DNA from: Acinetobacter gerneri DSM 14967 = CIP 107464 = MTCC 9824
GTDB taxonomy: Bacteria > Pseudomonadota > Gammaproteobacteria > Pseudomonadales > Moraxellaceae
Direction: 5' to 3'
Assembly: GCF_000368565.1 (NCBI RefSeq)
Contig: NZ_KB849539.1
Span: forward strand, 126,381 to 190,380
Length of the DNA: 64,000 bases
The notes under the pieces were generated by a model that saw nothing but the letters and a program-made list of their open reading frames with translations, was not told where the DNA came from and ran no database searches. The translations under genes were made by a program, and so were the position numbers. This document shows positions 26,041 to 33,784 of the stretch, piece after piece (the first letter of the stretch is position 1; every line of letters begins with the position of its first letter).

Positions 26041-26477
26041 AAACAAGTAATTTAGGAATCAACTTAATCAAAAGCTTTGAAGGCTTGCGACTCAAAGCTT
26101 ATGACGACGGTGTGGGTGTATGGACCATTGGATTTGGCACAATCAAATATCCGAATGGCATTCGAGTTAAAAAAGGCGATGCTTGTACTGAGGCTCAAGC
26201 TGAACAATATCTTCGTAATGATTTAGTCACTTTTGAAAATGCTATCAATAAGCTGGTCAAAGTCTCACTCACACAAAATCAATTCGATGCTCTGGTTTCA
26301 TTTACTTACAACTTGGGTGAAACGAACCTAGCAAGCTCAACGTTGCTCAAAAAACTAAATACCAAAGACTACAAAGGTACGGCTGCTGAATTTCCGCGTT
26401 GGAACAAAGCAGGGGGTAAAGTTCTCAATGGACTTGTAAAACGTCGCAAGGCTGAAATGGAGTTATTCTTAAAATGA
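26037..26477 (+). CDS. Endolysin, GH24 lysozyme family
   Basis: A 146-residue lysozyme of the T4/P22 gp19 type. The catalytic set E-8-D-5-T is visible in SFEGLRLKAYDDGVGVWTIGFGT (Glu at ~15, Asp at ~24, Thr at ~30). Later conserved segments are LTQNQFDALVSFTYNLG and RWNKAGGKVLNGLVKRR. No signal-anchor sequence is seen, so release depends on the holin. The start is GTG, overlapping the holin stop, with GGGAGG nine bases upstream. Its stop overlaps the Rz start. It hydrolyses the MurNAc-GlcNAc bond. Confidence 0.85.
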   Translation: MKTSNLGINLIKSFEGLRLKAYDDGVGVWTIGFGTIKYPNGIRVKKGDACTEAQAEQYLRNDLVTFENAINKLVKVSLTQNQFDALVSFTYNLGETNLASSTLLKKLNTKDYKGTAAEFPRWNKAGGKVLNGLVKRRKAEMELFLK

Positions 26478-26950
26478 CCTATCTATATTTAGCTGTAAAA
26501 GCATGGCGAGAAATCTTAATCGGACTTCTCGCTTTTTTATTGCTTATTTGTATAGCTTTGCTGAATAACAAAACAGGGCAGATTGAAAAATTCAAACAAG
26601 CTGAAATTATTCAACAAGCAGAGATTGCTAAAGCCAAAGCCGATGCAGCAGTCAAAGAAAAACAATGGTCAGATCAACTTCTAAAAGCTGAGCAAAATTA
26701 CAATGCTAAAATCAAACAAATTCAAATTGATGCTGATTCCGCTACTGCTAGTGCTAACAGCCTGTCAAAGCAACTCAAAATTGCAAACAGCCGTATGTCC
26801 ACAGGTTCCCGAGAAACCATCATTGAGTACACCAATACCAACAATGACATACTCGAAAACTGCATCACAGAATATCGAACAGTGGCAAAAGCAGCTGATG
26901 AACACGCAGCTGATGCACGGCGATTAAGTGAGTCATGGTCCTCTAATTGA
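26474..26950 (+). CDS. Inner-membrane spanin (Rz)
   Basis: A 158-residue protein with one N-terminal membrane segment (EILIGLLAFLLLICIALL, residues ~13-30) and a long periplasmic coiled coil (AEIIQQAEIAKAKADAAVKEKQWSDQLLKAEQ), matching the i-spanin Rz architecture. It starts on an ATGA overlap with the endolysin. Spanins disrupt the outer membrane after peptidoglycan breakdown, by bridging the i-spanin and the o-spanin. The o-spanin gene is nested inside this gene in another frame. Confidence 0.7.
   Translation: MTYLYLAVKAWREILIGLLAFLLLICIALLNNKTGQIEKFKQAEIIQQAEIAKAKADAAVKEKQWSDQLLKAEQNYNAKIKQIQIDADSATASANSLSKQLKIANSRMSTGSRETIIEYTNTNNDILENCITEYRTVAKAADEHAADARRLSESWSSN
26703..26927 (+). CDS. 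Outer-membrane spanin (Rz1), nested in Rz
   Basis: A 74-residue lipoprotein wholly inside the Rz gene, in the +1 frame. The N-terminus MLKSNKFKLMLIPLLLVLTACQS has a basic n-region, hydrophobic core and lipobox LTAC, and the remainder is Pro/Gln-rich (CPQVPEKPSLSTPIPTM), as in Rz1. Fully embedded Rz1 genes are known from lambda. Its partner is the surrounding Rz. Confidence 0.7.
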   Translation: MLKSNKFKLMLIPLLLVLTACQSNSKLQTAVCPQVPEKPSLSTPIPTMTYSKTASQNIEQWQKQLMNTQLMHGD

Positions 26951-27071
26951 TTGGCAAAATATTACTTGGCCAAACTTAAAAAATAAGAGTGGCCAAAATT
27001 TTTAAAAATAATAACTCAATGTTTTTGTTGTATTTAGTGTTTGGAGTGTATTGGCAAAATGTTACAAAAAT

Positions 27072-27099
27072 AAAGCCCTCAAATGAGGGCTTTATTTTT
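27072..27099. terminator. Bidirectional terminator between lysis genes and methyltransferase operon
   Basis: Arms AAAGCCCTC and GAGGGCTTT around AAAT, with ATTTTTT on the right for the lysis transcript and an A-rich left side for the opposite strand. Confidence 0.8.
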
Positions 27100-27114
27100 T
27101 GATTAATTTATAGA

Positions 27115-27558
27115 TTAATCTTCAACAGGCACTTCAAAACTCATAACAAAATTTTTATCAGACTTTTTATAAAAGGTTACATCTGTTCTGCCGTAATTTT
27201 CTAAATCACTCTTAGTTACAGGGTCAAATTGTCCGATATCCATTTTCTCTCTTATATACCGACCTAATAAAGATATATCACCAACTGTGGTGATGGCTTT
27301 TCCATCAGTTTGCTGTCGAACACAATTGAATACTTTATTATCAATTGTCGTAACAGTGAAATTTTCACCAGTGCTTGGGAAAAAACCTGTATTTTGTTCC
27401 CGTGAAGGTAACGGAATATACATTTCATCACCTTCACGATTATCTCTTTGTCCCCAGTTGGGTCCAGATTTTTCACCAGTTTCATCACCTGTCTGCTTAA
27501 GAAGGGTCAAAGTAAGTTGTGGATAATTATTAAAAAGGTTTTTTTCTTCCGGAGTCAT
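27115..27558 (-). CDS. Free-standing NgoFVII-like B3 DNA-binding domain protein
   Basis: A 147-residue protein that matches the C-terminal B3 DNA-recognition domain of NgoFVII-type (PLD-nuclease) restriction enzymes: PNWGQRDNREGDEMYIPLP, GFFPSTGENFTV, then SLLGRYIREKMDI and YGRTDVTFYKKSDKNFVMSF. The N-terminal PLD nuclease half (HxK motifs) is absent, yet the gene has its own ATG with GAGAAG upstream and sits 19 bases after the cytosine methyltransferase gene in the same orientation. Either a truncated restriction enzyme or a methyltransferase-linked regulator. The family assignment is from recognition of the domain and was not checked by search. Confidence 0.55.
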   Translation of the reverse strand: MTPEEKNLFNNYPQLTLTLLKQTGDETGEKSGPNWGQRDNREGDEMYIPLPSREQNTGFFPSTGENFTVTTIDNKVFNCVRQQTDGKAITTVGDISLLGRYIREKMDIGQFDPVTKSDLENYGRTDVTFYKKSDKNFVMSFEVPVED

Positions 27559-27577
27559 AGTACTTCTCTTAATTAAA

Positions 27578-28654
27578 TTAATGAATAAGAGGTTTTATAC
27601 TACACTCAATTTTTTCATATTGTTCATTTGCCAAACACTTAAATAAACTTTCGATTATAATTTGCACACCTTTGCTTGGGACAGCCATACCAATTTGCTT
27701 TCTAACATTTTCTTTTGATCCCATGAATTTGAAATCATCAGGAAAAGTTTGCAATCTTGCCCGTTCTCTATTGGTTAAAGCTCGTGGCTCACTCCAGTGA
27801 TACATATGAGTACCACCACCACCACTACCGGTTACTGTGTATGCTGGTTTATTTGGATCTAATCGTTTATAAATCTGGCTTATTTTTGCGCCTTTAACAT
27901 TCAGTTGAAGATGTGATGGGATATCTGCTGTAAATGCATTTTCACCAGGCTTGATATATTTCAATCTTTCAATTACAGATTTTGTATGTGTTGTATACTC
28001 ATTATTATTAGCAGACAAGGGGATTGGTGGGTTTTCAATTGCATTACGACAAGTTGTATCTATATTTGCAAATGATGCAGGTGATGGTGGGTAAAAACGG
28101 ACATTAATATCTTTACGTATACCTATAATTATTATTCTTTTTCTTGCTTGAGGAACACCATATTTATCAAATGAATAAAGATGAGGATAAACTGAATACC
28201 CAGCTTCAAACAGATCCTGTAGAATTTTCTTTAAAGCACCTTCGTCATCAGATGATGATAATCCTTCAACATTTTCAGCTAAAAACCATTTAGGCTTAAA
28301 TTCTTCAAGTACTTTAACACCATACTTGTAGAGTGCACCAAACTCACCATTGATACCTTTTTTCTGACCTACAGCACTATAATCATTACACGGGAAACCA
28401 AATGCCAATGCATCAATATCGGAAATAGACTTTAATTTTTCAATATCAAGTTTTCGAATATCTTCACATATAACAGATGACTTGTTTCCATCACATATAT
28501 TTTCTGCATAAGTATTACAGGTATCAGCATCATAGTCTGTTGCCCATACATGCTTCACTTTAAATTTATTGTGAAGAGCTGATTTAGCACCAAGCGCGAT
28601 TCCTCCTGGACCACAGAACAACTCACCTAGTTTGAAAGACTCAATGTTTTTCAC
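27578..28654 (-). CDS. DNA (cytosine-5) methyltransferase, prophage-encoded
   Basis: A 358-residue enzyme with ordered m5C motifs: I (LFCGPGGIALG), IV with catalytic Cys (FGFPCNDYS), VI (AENVEGL), VIII (QARKRIIIIGIRKD), IX (NRERARLQTFPDDFKF) and X (QIGMAVPSKG). The region between VIII and IX, residues ~195-285, is the target recognition domain. Start is GTG with AGGT upstream. It transfers methyl from AdoMet to cytosine. It is followed by the B3-domain gene in one operon. In prophages such enzymes protect phage DNA or, with a partner, form restriction-modification systems. Confidence 0.85.
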   Translation of the reverse strand: MKNIESFKLGELFCGPGGIALGAKSALHNKFKVKHVWATDYDADTCNTYAENICDGNKSSVICEDIRKLDIEKLKSISDIDALAFGFPCNDYSAVGQKKGINGEFGALYKYGVKVLEEFKPKWFLAENVEGLSSSDDEGALKKILQDLFEAGYSVYPHLYSFDKYGVPQARKRIIIIGIRKDINVRFYPPSPASFANIDTTCRNAIENPPIPLSANNNEYTTHTKSVIERLKYIKPGENAFTADIPSHLQLNVKGAKISQIYKRLDPNKPAYTVTGSGGGGTHMYHWSEPRALTNRERARLQTFPDDFKFMGSKENVRKQIGMAVPSKGVQIIIESLFKCLANEQYEKIECSIKPLIH

Positions 28655-28682
28655 AATCTGACCTAAAGTTTACCAAAAAATA

Positions 28683-28705
28683 CAAAAGCAGCTTAGCAGC
28701 TTTTG
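28683..28705 (+). terminator. Hairpin CAAAAGC/GCTTTTG upstream of the spanin-like lipoprotein
   Basis: Seven-base-pair stem with a nine-base loop; resembles the hairpins that precede other genes here. No gene on the + strand lies directly upstream any more, so it may be a left-over of the lysis operon. Confidence 0.4.
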
Positions 28706-28984
28706 ATTAATCATGCAAACTATTTAATTTGTTTTGTAGTATACATAGTGCTGTCTGTATTGATGATGACGGCTTGCGCAACATCAACTCACTTATCACC
28801 GACGATTCTAGCTAATCTGATTGTACCTTGCCCTGAACTCTTAAAACATGAGTCAGGGCAGGGCAAAGAAATTACGCTATGGATTATTGATACAGTAGCC
28901 AAATTCAACGTGTGTAGTGCTTTGAATGATGTGAAGAATAAAGCTTTTAAACAAGGCTTTTCCTTAGGAATAATTTTGGAATAA
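28703..28984 (+). CDS. Spanin-like small lipoprotein, start uncertain
   Basis: A 93-residue protein with a hydrophobic N-terminus ending in lipobox MTAC (residues ~22-25) and a remainder with paired Cys (IVPCPELLKHESGQGKEITLW, NVCSALNDVKNKAF), the pattern of accessory o-spanin-like lipoproteins found next to phage lysozymes. No start codon has a good ribosome binding site: TTG at 28703 is used here, and the real start may be downstream. The gene now lies between a divergent methyltransferase and the integrase, separated from the other lysis genes. Confidence 0.45.
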   Translation: MINHANYLICFVVYIVLSVLMMTACATSTHLSPTILANLIVPCPELLKHESGQGKEITLWIIDTVAKFNVCSALNDVKNKAFKQGFSLGIILE

Positions 28985-29075
28985 AAACTATTAAAAAAGC
29001 AAAACCGTAATGACATTTTCGCCAAAACAATAATAAAAATTGCGCATCATGTATGAAAGTAGCTTTATATGAAGC

Positions 29076-29102
29076 AAAAAAAATCCCTGCACGAAGCAGG
29101 GA
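29076..29102 (-). terminator. Terminator of the integrase gene
   Basis: On the minus strand: arms TCCCTGC and GCAGGGA around TTCGT, followed by eight T residues. Confidence 0.8.
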
Positions 29103-29213
29103 GCACTAAACATCCACCATCTTATTATCGATCACCCTTCTTCAAGTGATCAGCTACAGAATACATTAAAATTCACGTGAATAAAACACAGTAGATAGGT
29201 TGGGTATGTGGAA

Positions 29214-30401
29214 TCATAAATCTCTCCACCCATCAACAATATCTGCCCAATCTTGCATCATCTTACGGCGTTGCTGAAGATGCTTCGAATGATCGTACGA
29301 GGCTTTAGTTTTATTAGATTCCGCATGAGCTAACTGTCTCTCAACCCATGCCTCTTCATATCCTTTCTCGTAGAGCGAAGTGGAGGCTGTGGCGCGGAAG
29401 TCATGTGCTGAAACATTATTCAACCCTACATATTCAAGCATCCTATTTAGAGTAGAGGCACTCAACATGCCTACAGATTTGTAAACTGCAGGAAAAACAA
29501 ATTCTCGGTTATTTGAAATTTTATGTTGCCGTTGAAGAACCTCATAAACTTGAGAAGACATAGGTAAAATATGAATACGATTCTTTTTCATGGCATTCTT
29601 AGGAAAGGTAATTGTTTTTTCTTGGAAGTCTACCCATTCCCAGAGCAACCGTCTAATTTCGATTGTGCGTAACATTGCATATAAAAGTATCATTCCTGCA
29701 TTTCTAACTGTCTCTGTTCCATTGTAGTTTTCAAGATTTGTTCTTACTTGCTTTTTCTCCTCTTTAGTAAGAGGTCTTGCATGTTCAATAGGTGGGCGCT
29801 TGATTACCCCAGTAACGGCTTGAGTAGGATCATACTCTGTACGTAAAGTCATAATTGCATAGCGGATCACAGCTCCAATAAATTGTTTATTTTGAAGTGC
29901 TGTAGACTCACCTGTGCCGTAATTTTTTTGTCTTTTTACTCGTTTAGTAGTGTTCTTTAGAATTAGAAGAATGTCGGCAGATGTAACAGTTCTAATATCC
30001 TTATCACCAATTACCTTATATACATCTTTTTGCATTGATGTATTAAACTGATTGATGTAGCGTTCTGATTTATTTTTTAAGTGCTCGTCTCTATATTCTT
30101 GAGCAATTGATTTAAAGGTTGTTATTTTTTCTGTATTTTCTTTAGATTTTTTTTCGCTTAACGGATTAACACCACTTAAAATAAGAGTTTTAGCATCATC
30201 TCGTTTTTTTCGAGCTTCAGCTAATAAAACATTAGGGTATTCACCGAGACCTAAAGTCGTAGATTTCTTTTCCCATTGGTAACGATATCTCCAATACTTT
30301 CGACCATTTGGGCGGACTTCAATACACAATCCCATTGAGTCAAGAACGCGATAAATTTTTTCAGCGGGCTTTAATGATTTTATTTTCGTATCACTTAACA
30401 T
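29214..30401 (-). CDS. Prophage tyrosine recombinase/integrase (DUF4102 arm-binding type)
   Basis: A 395-residue integrase of the P4/CP4-57 type. The N-terminal arm-binding domain reads MLSDTKIKSLKPAEKIYRVLDSMGLCIEVRPNGRKYWRYRYQ (in parts). Catalytic residues are visible: Arg in AMLRTIEIRRLLW, His-x-x-Arg in SAHDFRATAST, and the nucleophile in ASYDHSKHL, with HAESN before it. It catalyses site-specific recombination between phage and bacterial attachment sites. I chose ATG at 30401 over GTG at 30410. It is transcribed towards the prophage, at its right end. Repeats that include its start region may be arm-type sites. Confidence 0.8.
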   Translation of the reverse strand: MLSDTKIKSLKPAEKIYRVLDSMGLCIEVRPNGRKYWRYRYQWEKKSTTLGLGEYPNVLLAEARKKRDDAKTLILSGVNPLSEKKSKENTEKITTFKSIAQEYRDEHLKNKSERYINQFNTSMQKDVYKVIGDKDIRTVTSADILLILKNTTKRVKRQKNYGTGESTALQNKQFIGAVIRYAIMTLRTEYDPTQAVTGVIKRPPIEHARPLTKEEKKQVRTNLENYNGTETVRNAGMILLYAMLRTIEIRRLLWEWVDFQEKTITFPKNAMKKNRIHILPMSSQVYEVLQRQHKISNNREFVFPAVYKSVGMLSASTLNRMLEYVGLNNVSAHDFRATASTSLYEKGYEEAWVERQLAHAESNKTKASYDHSKHLQQRRKMMQDWADIVDGWRDL

Positions 30402-30653
30402 TGAGTACACTTTGTTAAAAAAATAACTGTACTCAATATCGTACTCAAAGTGATGCGTTTTGCATAGTTTTATTAGATTTGGTTAGGTTTGTTAAATTAT
30501 TAATATTAAAGAATTAAAGTAATTTTAAATTTTGCGTAATTTGTAAAGGTTTGTATTATGAATCTTTTCGATCATAAGAAGCATTTCGATTTTAACCTCT
30601 TGAAATTTATCCATAATATTTATTTAGTAAGCTGCTATACCAGTTTGAGTACA
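30401..30653. promoter_or_regulatory. Cluster of TTGAGTAC elements at the integrase end
   Basis: TTGAGTACA occurs at 30401-30409 and 30645-30653, and its complement (TGTACTCAA, CGTACTCAA) at 30428-30436 and 30440-30448. Repeated short sequences next to an integrase gene are typical of arm-type integrase binding sites. The exact crossover core is not identified because the left end is outside the window. Confidence 0.45.
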
Positions 30654-30891
30654 GGTTTTACTAAAACCACTTGAAAGCTTTGGAAATATTAAAGCTCAGC
30701 AAGTGCAGGCTATAATATCAGATTCTTGCTTGAATTCTTCAACTTTCTCTTTCACATCACTTTTGTATCTAAACTTAGGTTTTAAAAAGTCAGATTTAGT
30801 TTTTTGATTTTACATTTTTGATGATTAAGAAAAACAGTGCATGTTAGAGTGGTTTACTATTTTCACTACGACTCAAGAATGAGAAAAATAA
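30411..30891. other. Intergenic region at the prophage right boundary
   Basis: About 480 bases without a convincing gene. It holds the TTGAGTAC elements, a 38-codon frame from ATG 30558 that lacks support, and AT-rich sequence with TATAAT-like elements around 30712. The attachment site of the prophage is probably here. Confidence 0.4.
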
Positions 30892-31269
30892 ATGAAGTTA
30901 ATAATATTTATCTGTGCACTATTTGCCGTAAGTAATAGCTTTGCTGAATCAAATCCATCGTTTGAAGATCAATACTACCGATTATTAACAAAATATATTG
31001 AAGCACAAACTCAAGGCTCAGATGTGTATAGATATTCAGATGGGAGTGAGGTCACAAATCCAGCAGACAAAATCAAGATTCAAGCAGAAAGAGACTGCAA
31101 GACTTGGCGAGCCAATAAAGCATTTACTGCACATATCGTCGATAATTTTAAAGCATACGAAGCCTCGAAAGATAAACCATTTTTTATCAAGGCGAGTAAA
31201 GCTGAATGGACAAAGGATCTTAAAGATTTAGATGATAAATTGAATAATTCTGAAAATAGCTGCCAATAA
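30892..31269 (+). CDS. Small secreted protein of unknown function
   Basis: A 125-residue protein with a clear signal peptide (MKLIIFICALFAVSNSFAES, cleavage likely after SFA). The mature part is charged and mostly helical (FEDQYYRLLTKYIEAQTQG, DKPFFIKASKAEWTKDLKDLDDKL) with two Cys far apart (around ERDCKTW and at the C-terminus NSCQ) that could pair. It is not recognised as a named family. The ribosome binding site is poor (AGAAAAATAA). It seems to be chromosomal, near the prophage boundary. Flanking spacers are unusually long, so it is a single-gene transcript. Confidence 0.5.
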   Translation: MKLIIFICALFAVSNSFAESNPSFEDQYYRLLTKYIEAQTQGSDVYRYSDGSEVTNPADKIKIQAERDCKTWRANKAFTAHIVDNFKAYEASKDKPFFIKASKAEWTKDLKDLDDKLNNSENSCQ

Positions 31270-31837
31270 AAAATATTGAATTTTAAGGTTGTAGCTAAAA
31301 TTATCTCAGGCTTCGTTACGAAATTTGAAAATGGTCTCGCCATTCTCTGTATTTCGTGCCTTACCTGCTCAATTTTAGCTGACAACACAATTCAGTTGTG
31401 AAATGTCAACAGACCCTAATTATTTAGATCACTAAATTTCTCAATCTATGCCTCATCTCATTTAAAAAATCTTGCAGAACATACTCCTCACGTTGCAACC
31501 AATTTGAGATATCTACAGCTCCAATCTGTAATTAAATTATTTTTAACGTGATAAATCCTGTTTTTTGCTGATCTTTTGATCGAAATATTTGTTAATAATT
31601 ATTAAGTAAAAGTAATACTAAATTTAACAAAAGCTTCATTATTTGAATATAATTTTAAGGATTATTAAGATTTATTAAATAATTTTATTTTATCCAGAAA
31701 TCAATGCTCTCTCGGTGATCTCGTTGAAATATAAAATTTTTAGTCTTAATAAAATACTGTATATGTTTAATATTTAATTAATTACTAACAAAACCATATG
31801 TAGTCTATTTTTTTAAATTTATTGAAGGGTACATATA
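31270..31837. other. AT-rich intergenic region upstream of the S8-like protein
   Basis: About 570 bases without a supported gene. Weak hairpins such as CACAA/TTGTG around 31388-31402 and many AT runs; the last 40 bases carry the AAGGG ribosome binding site of the S8-like gene. Confidence 0.4.
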
Positions 31838-33319
31838 ATGAAACTAAAACATAGTGCTTTTTTACTCACATCCATTTTCGGATTGCCAGCTATCTCTCAA
31901 GCGGGCAATGTGGATTATTATGCTCAGAATGGTCAGTCATATCCTGCCATTGTCATCAAGTATAATAAGACGGGTGGGAGGAATTACAGAACTGTAAATT
32001 CAAACAATTTAGTCGATCAAAACGGAAAGTTAATCGTATCAGAGAAGCTTTTTAAATCTAAAGCACAAACTAGATCACTGAATGTTGATGATGATCCAAA
32101 TGGTCTGCAGCGTTATCATCACATCAAACTTCCAGCAGATAAACGGTCGGATAGTGTCTACATTAACAATCTCTTGAAAAATTTAGCTAAACACTCAGAC
32201 ATTGAATTGGTCTATCCAACGACAGATCCTGTGCCATTATCGGAAGGTGTTGCTCAGAGATCAGCATCGAGTCCTCGAGCAGCGACTTCCCAAAGAACAC
32301 CAGATTTTACTTCTCAACAATATTATCTAAATGCACCGACACAAGCTCCCCAAGGTTATGTTTTGGGAGGAATAAATTGGCAGAATGTTCGCTATAATGT
32401 CGGTGCTCAAGGTGAAAATATCACTATTATTTCAGCTGAATCTTATCACTGGAATACTAATCATAGTGATCTTCCTGCATCTTTTCGAGATTTTGGTACT
32501 CCCCCAGCGATCAATTATCACGATACCAAATCAGTAGGAATTATGGGAGCAAAAGATAATGGTTTTGGAGTGACTGGTATAGCAAATAAAGCACGTTTTG
32601 GTCATCTATTAGCAAATCATTTTGACAGTTCTCTACCATCTATTATTGAAGCTGGTGATGCTTTACAAGCTGGTGATGTTATACAGGTGGGTATGCAAGT
32701 CCCTGCAACTGGTATAGCCGGTTGCGATAAACAGTGTTTAGTACCAATGGAATATCAACCTGCTTGGTATGATGCGATCAAAACTTTGACAGATAAGGGA
32801 ATTATAGTCATTCAAGCAGCTGGTAATTCTAACGTTAATTTAGATATGGCTAGTTTTAATAGAAAATTTGACCGAAGTTTTCGTGATTCAGGGGCAATCA
32901 TTGCTGGTGCACTCTGTGCTAAGGATGGTCAAAAAGCCAGTTTTTCTACATACGGAAAAAGTGTTACTTCTGCAAGTTGGGGCTGTTGGGATGTCGTCTC
33001 AACCACATCAAATAATGTAGCTGCAGATTTATATAATGGTGGTGATAATGATCAATATACTAAGTCTTTTGCAGGTACATCATCAGCAAACCCAATTATT
33101 GCTGGGGCAGCTGCTAGTTTGTCTGGTTATGCAAAGGCAAGAAGGCTGACCTTAACGCCGCGTGAAGTTCGAACAATTTTAGCAAGTACAGGGACTACAT
33201 TAAAGGGATCTGAAGGGCGAGTTAGTGACTCAACTGTGGTCGGTACTCAACCTGATCTGGTACGTGCATTTGCGAGTGTAGATAAGAAACTTATATCGAC
33301 ACGATCTAAGTCACGTTAA
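31838..33319 (+). CDS. Secreted S8 subtilisin-like protein, possibly inactive
   Basis: A 493-residue exported protein (signal MKLKHSAFLLTSIFGLPAISQA). A ~150-residue prodomain-like region precedes the S8 domain at ~190-470. The serine motif is present (SFAGTSSANPIIAGAAA, Ser near 415), as is the oxyanion Asn (IQAAGNSN, near 328) and a probable His in YHDTKSVGIMGAKDNGFGVTGIA (near 228). The Asp block, normally IDTG or VDxE, reads ITIISAES, so the catalytic Asp seems replaced by Ser. Paired Cys (AGCDKQC; LCAKD, SWGCWD) suggest disulfides. It may be an inactive homologue or use another acid such as the Glu two residues later. Confidence 0.6.
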   Translation: MKLKHSAFLLTSIFGLPAISQAGNVDYYAQNGQSYPAIVIKYNKTGGRNYRTVNSNNLVDQNGKLIVSEKLFKSKAQTRSLNVDDDPNGLQRYHHIKLPADKRSDSVYINNLLKNLAKHSDIELVYPTTDPVPLSEGVAQRSASSPRAATSQRTPDFTSQQYYLNAPTQAPQGYVLGGINWQNVRYNVGAQGENITIISAESYHWNTNHSDLPASFRDFGTPPAINYHDTKSVGIMGAKDNGFGVTGIANKARFGHLLANHFDSSLPSIIEAGDALQAGDVIQVGMQVPATGIAGCDKQCLVPMEYQPAWYDAIKTLTDKGIIVIQAAGNSNVNLDMASFNRKFDRSFRDSGAIIAGALCAKDGQKASFSTYGKSVTSASWGCWDVVSTTSNNVAADLYNGGDNDQYTKSFAGTSSANPIIAGAAASLSGYAKARRLTLTPREVRTILASTGTTLKGSEGRVSDSTVVGTQPDLVRAFASVDKKLISTRSKSR

Positions 33320-33784
33320 ACTCACTTATATATCAATTATTAAAATTCTTTAAAAACCTTGAGGAGTATACTCCTCAAGCTGAAAAGTATTGGCATATTA
33401 TTCGGGGTGTTAACTTTATATAACTAAATTAGCTTGTTAGCTAAATAAGTAGATCAGAAACAAAATGTAGAAAATGGTGAGATCATCTTCAAATTTTAAA
33501 CCTTTAAAATCAGAAGCTGCTAATCGTCTATTTTAATCTTGCTGATTAAAATTCAATTTTTTTCTACCTTGAAATAAAAATAGGATTTTGACATTAAAGT
33601 TTCAAAAAGTTTTTTTAAGATAACTGCTGTAAAGTTTGAAATATATTTTGCTTAACTTTGAGCTTAGTAGATCAAGCTTCCATACCTTTCCTCTCCCTCT
33701 TATTGAAAGGTATGGTATTTTCTTGAACTGATTTAAAGTATTAGATGATTTGAATACATTAAACTTGTGTTTAAGGTATTTATA
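33320..33784. other. Intergenic region with perfect palindrome and hairpin
   Basis: About 465 bases without a gene. At 33358-33379 lies a perfect 22-bp palindrome with arms CTTGAGGAGTA and TACTCCTCAAG and no loop. At 33680-33715 there is a hairpin with arms CCATACCTTTC and GAAAGGTATGG followed by TATTTT, probably a terminator. Confidence 0.5.

Noticed and set aside
27287..27526. 79-codon plus-strand frame over the B3-domain gene
   Set aside because: The minus-strand frame has a ribosome binding site and a recognisable domain.
30558..30674. 38-codon frame between integrase and the secreted protein
   Set aside because: No ribosome binding site and no protein-like feature.
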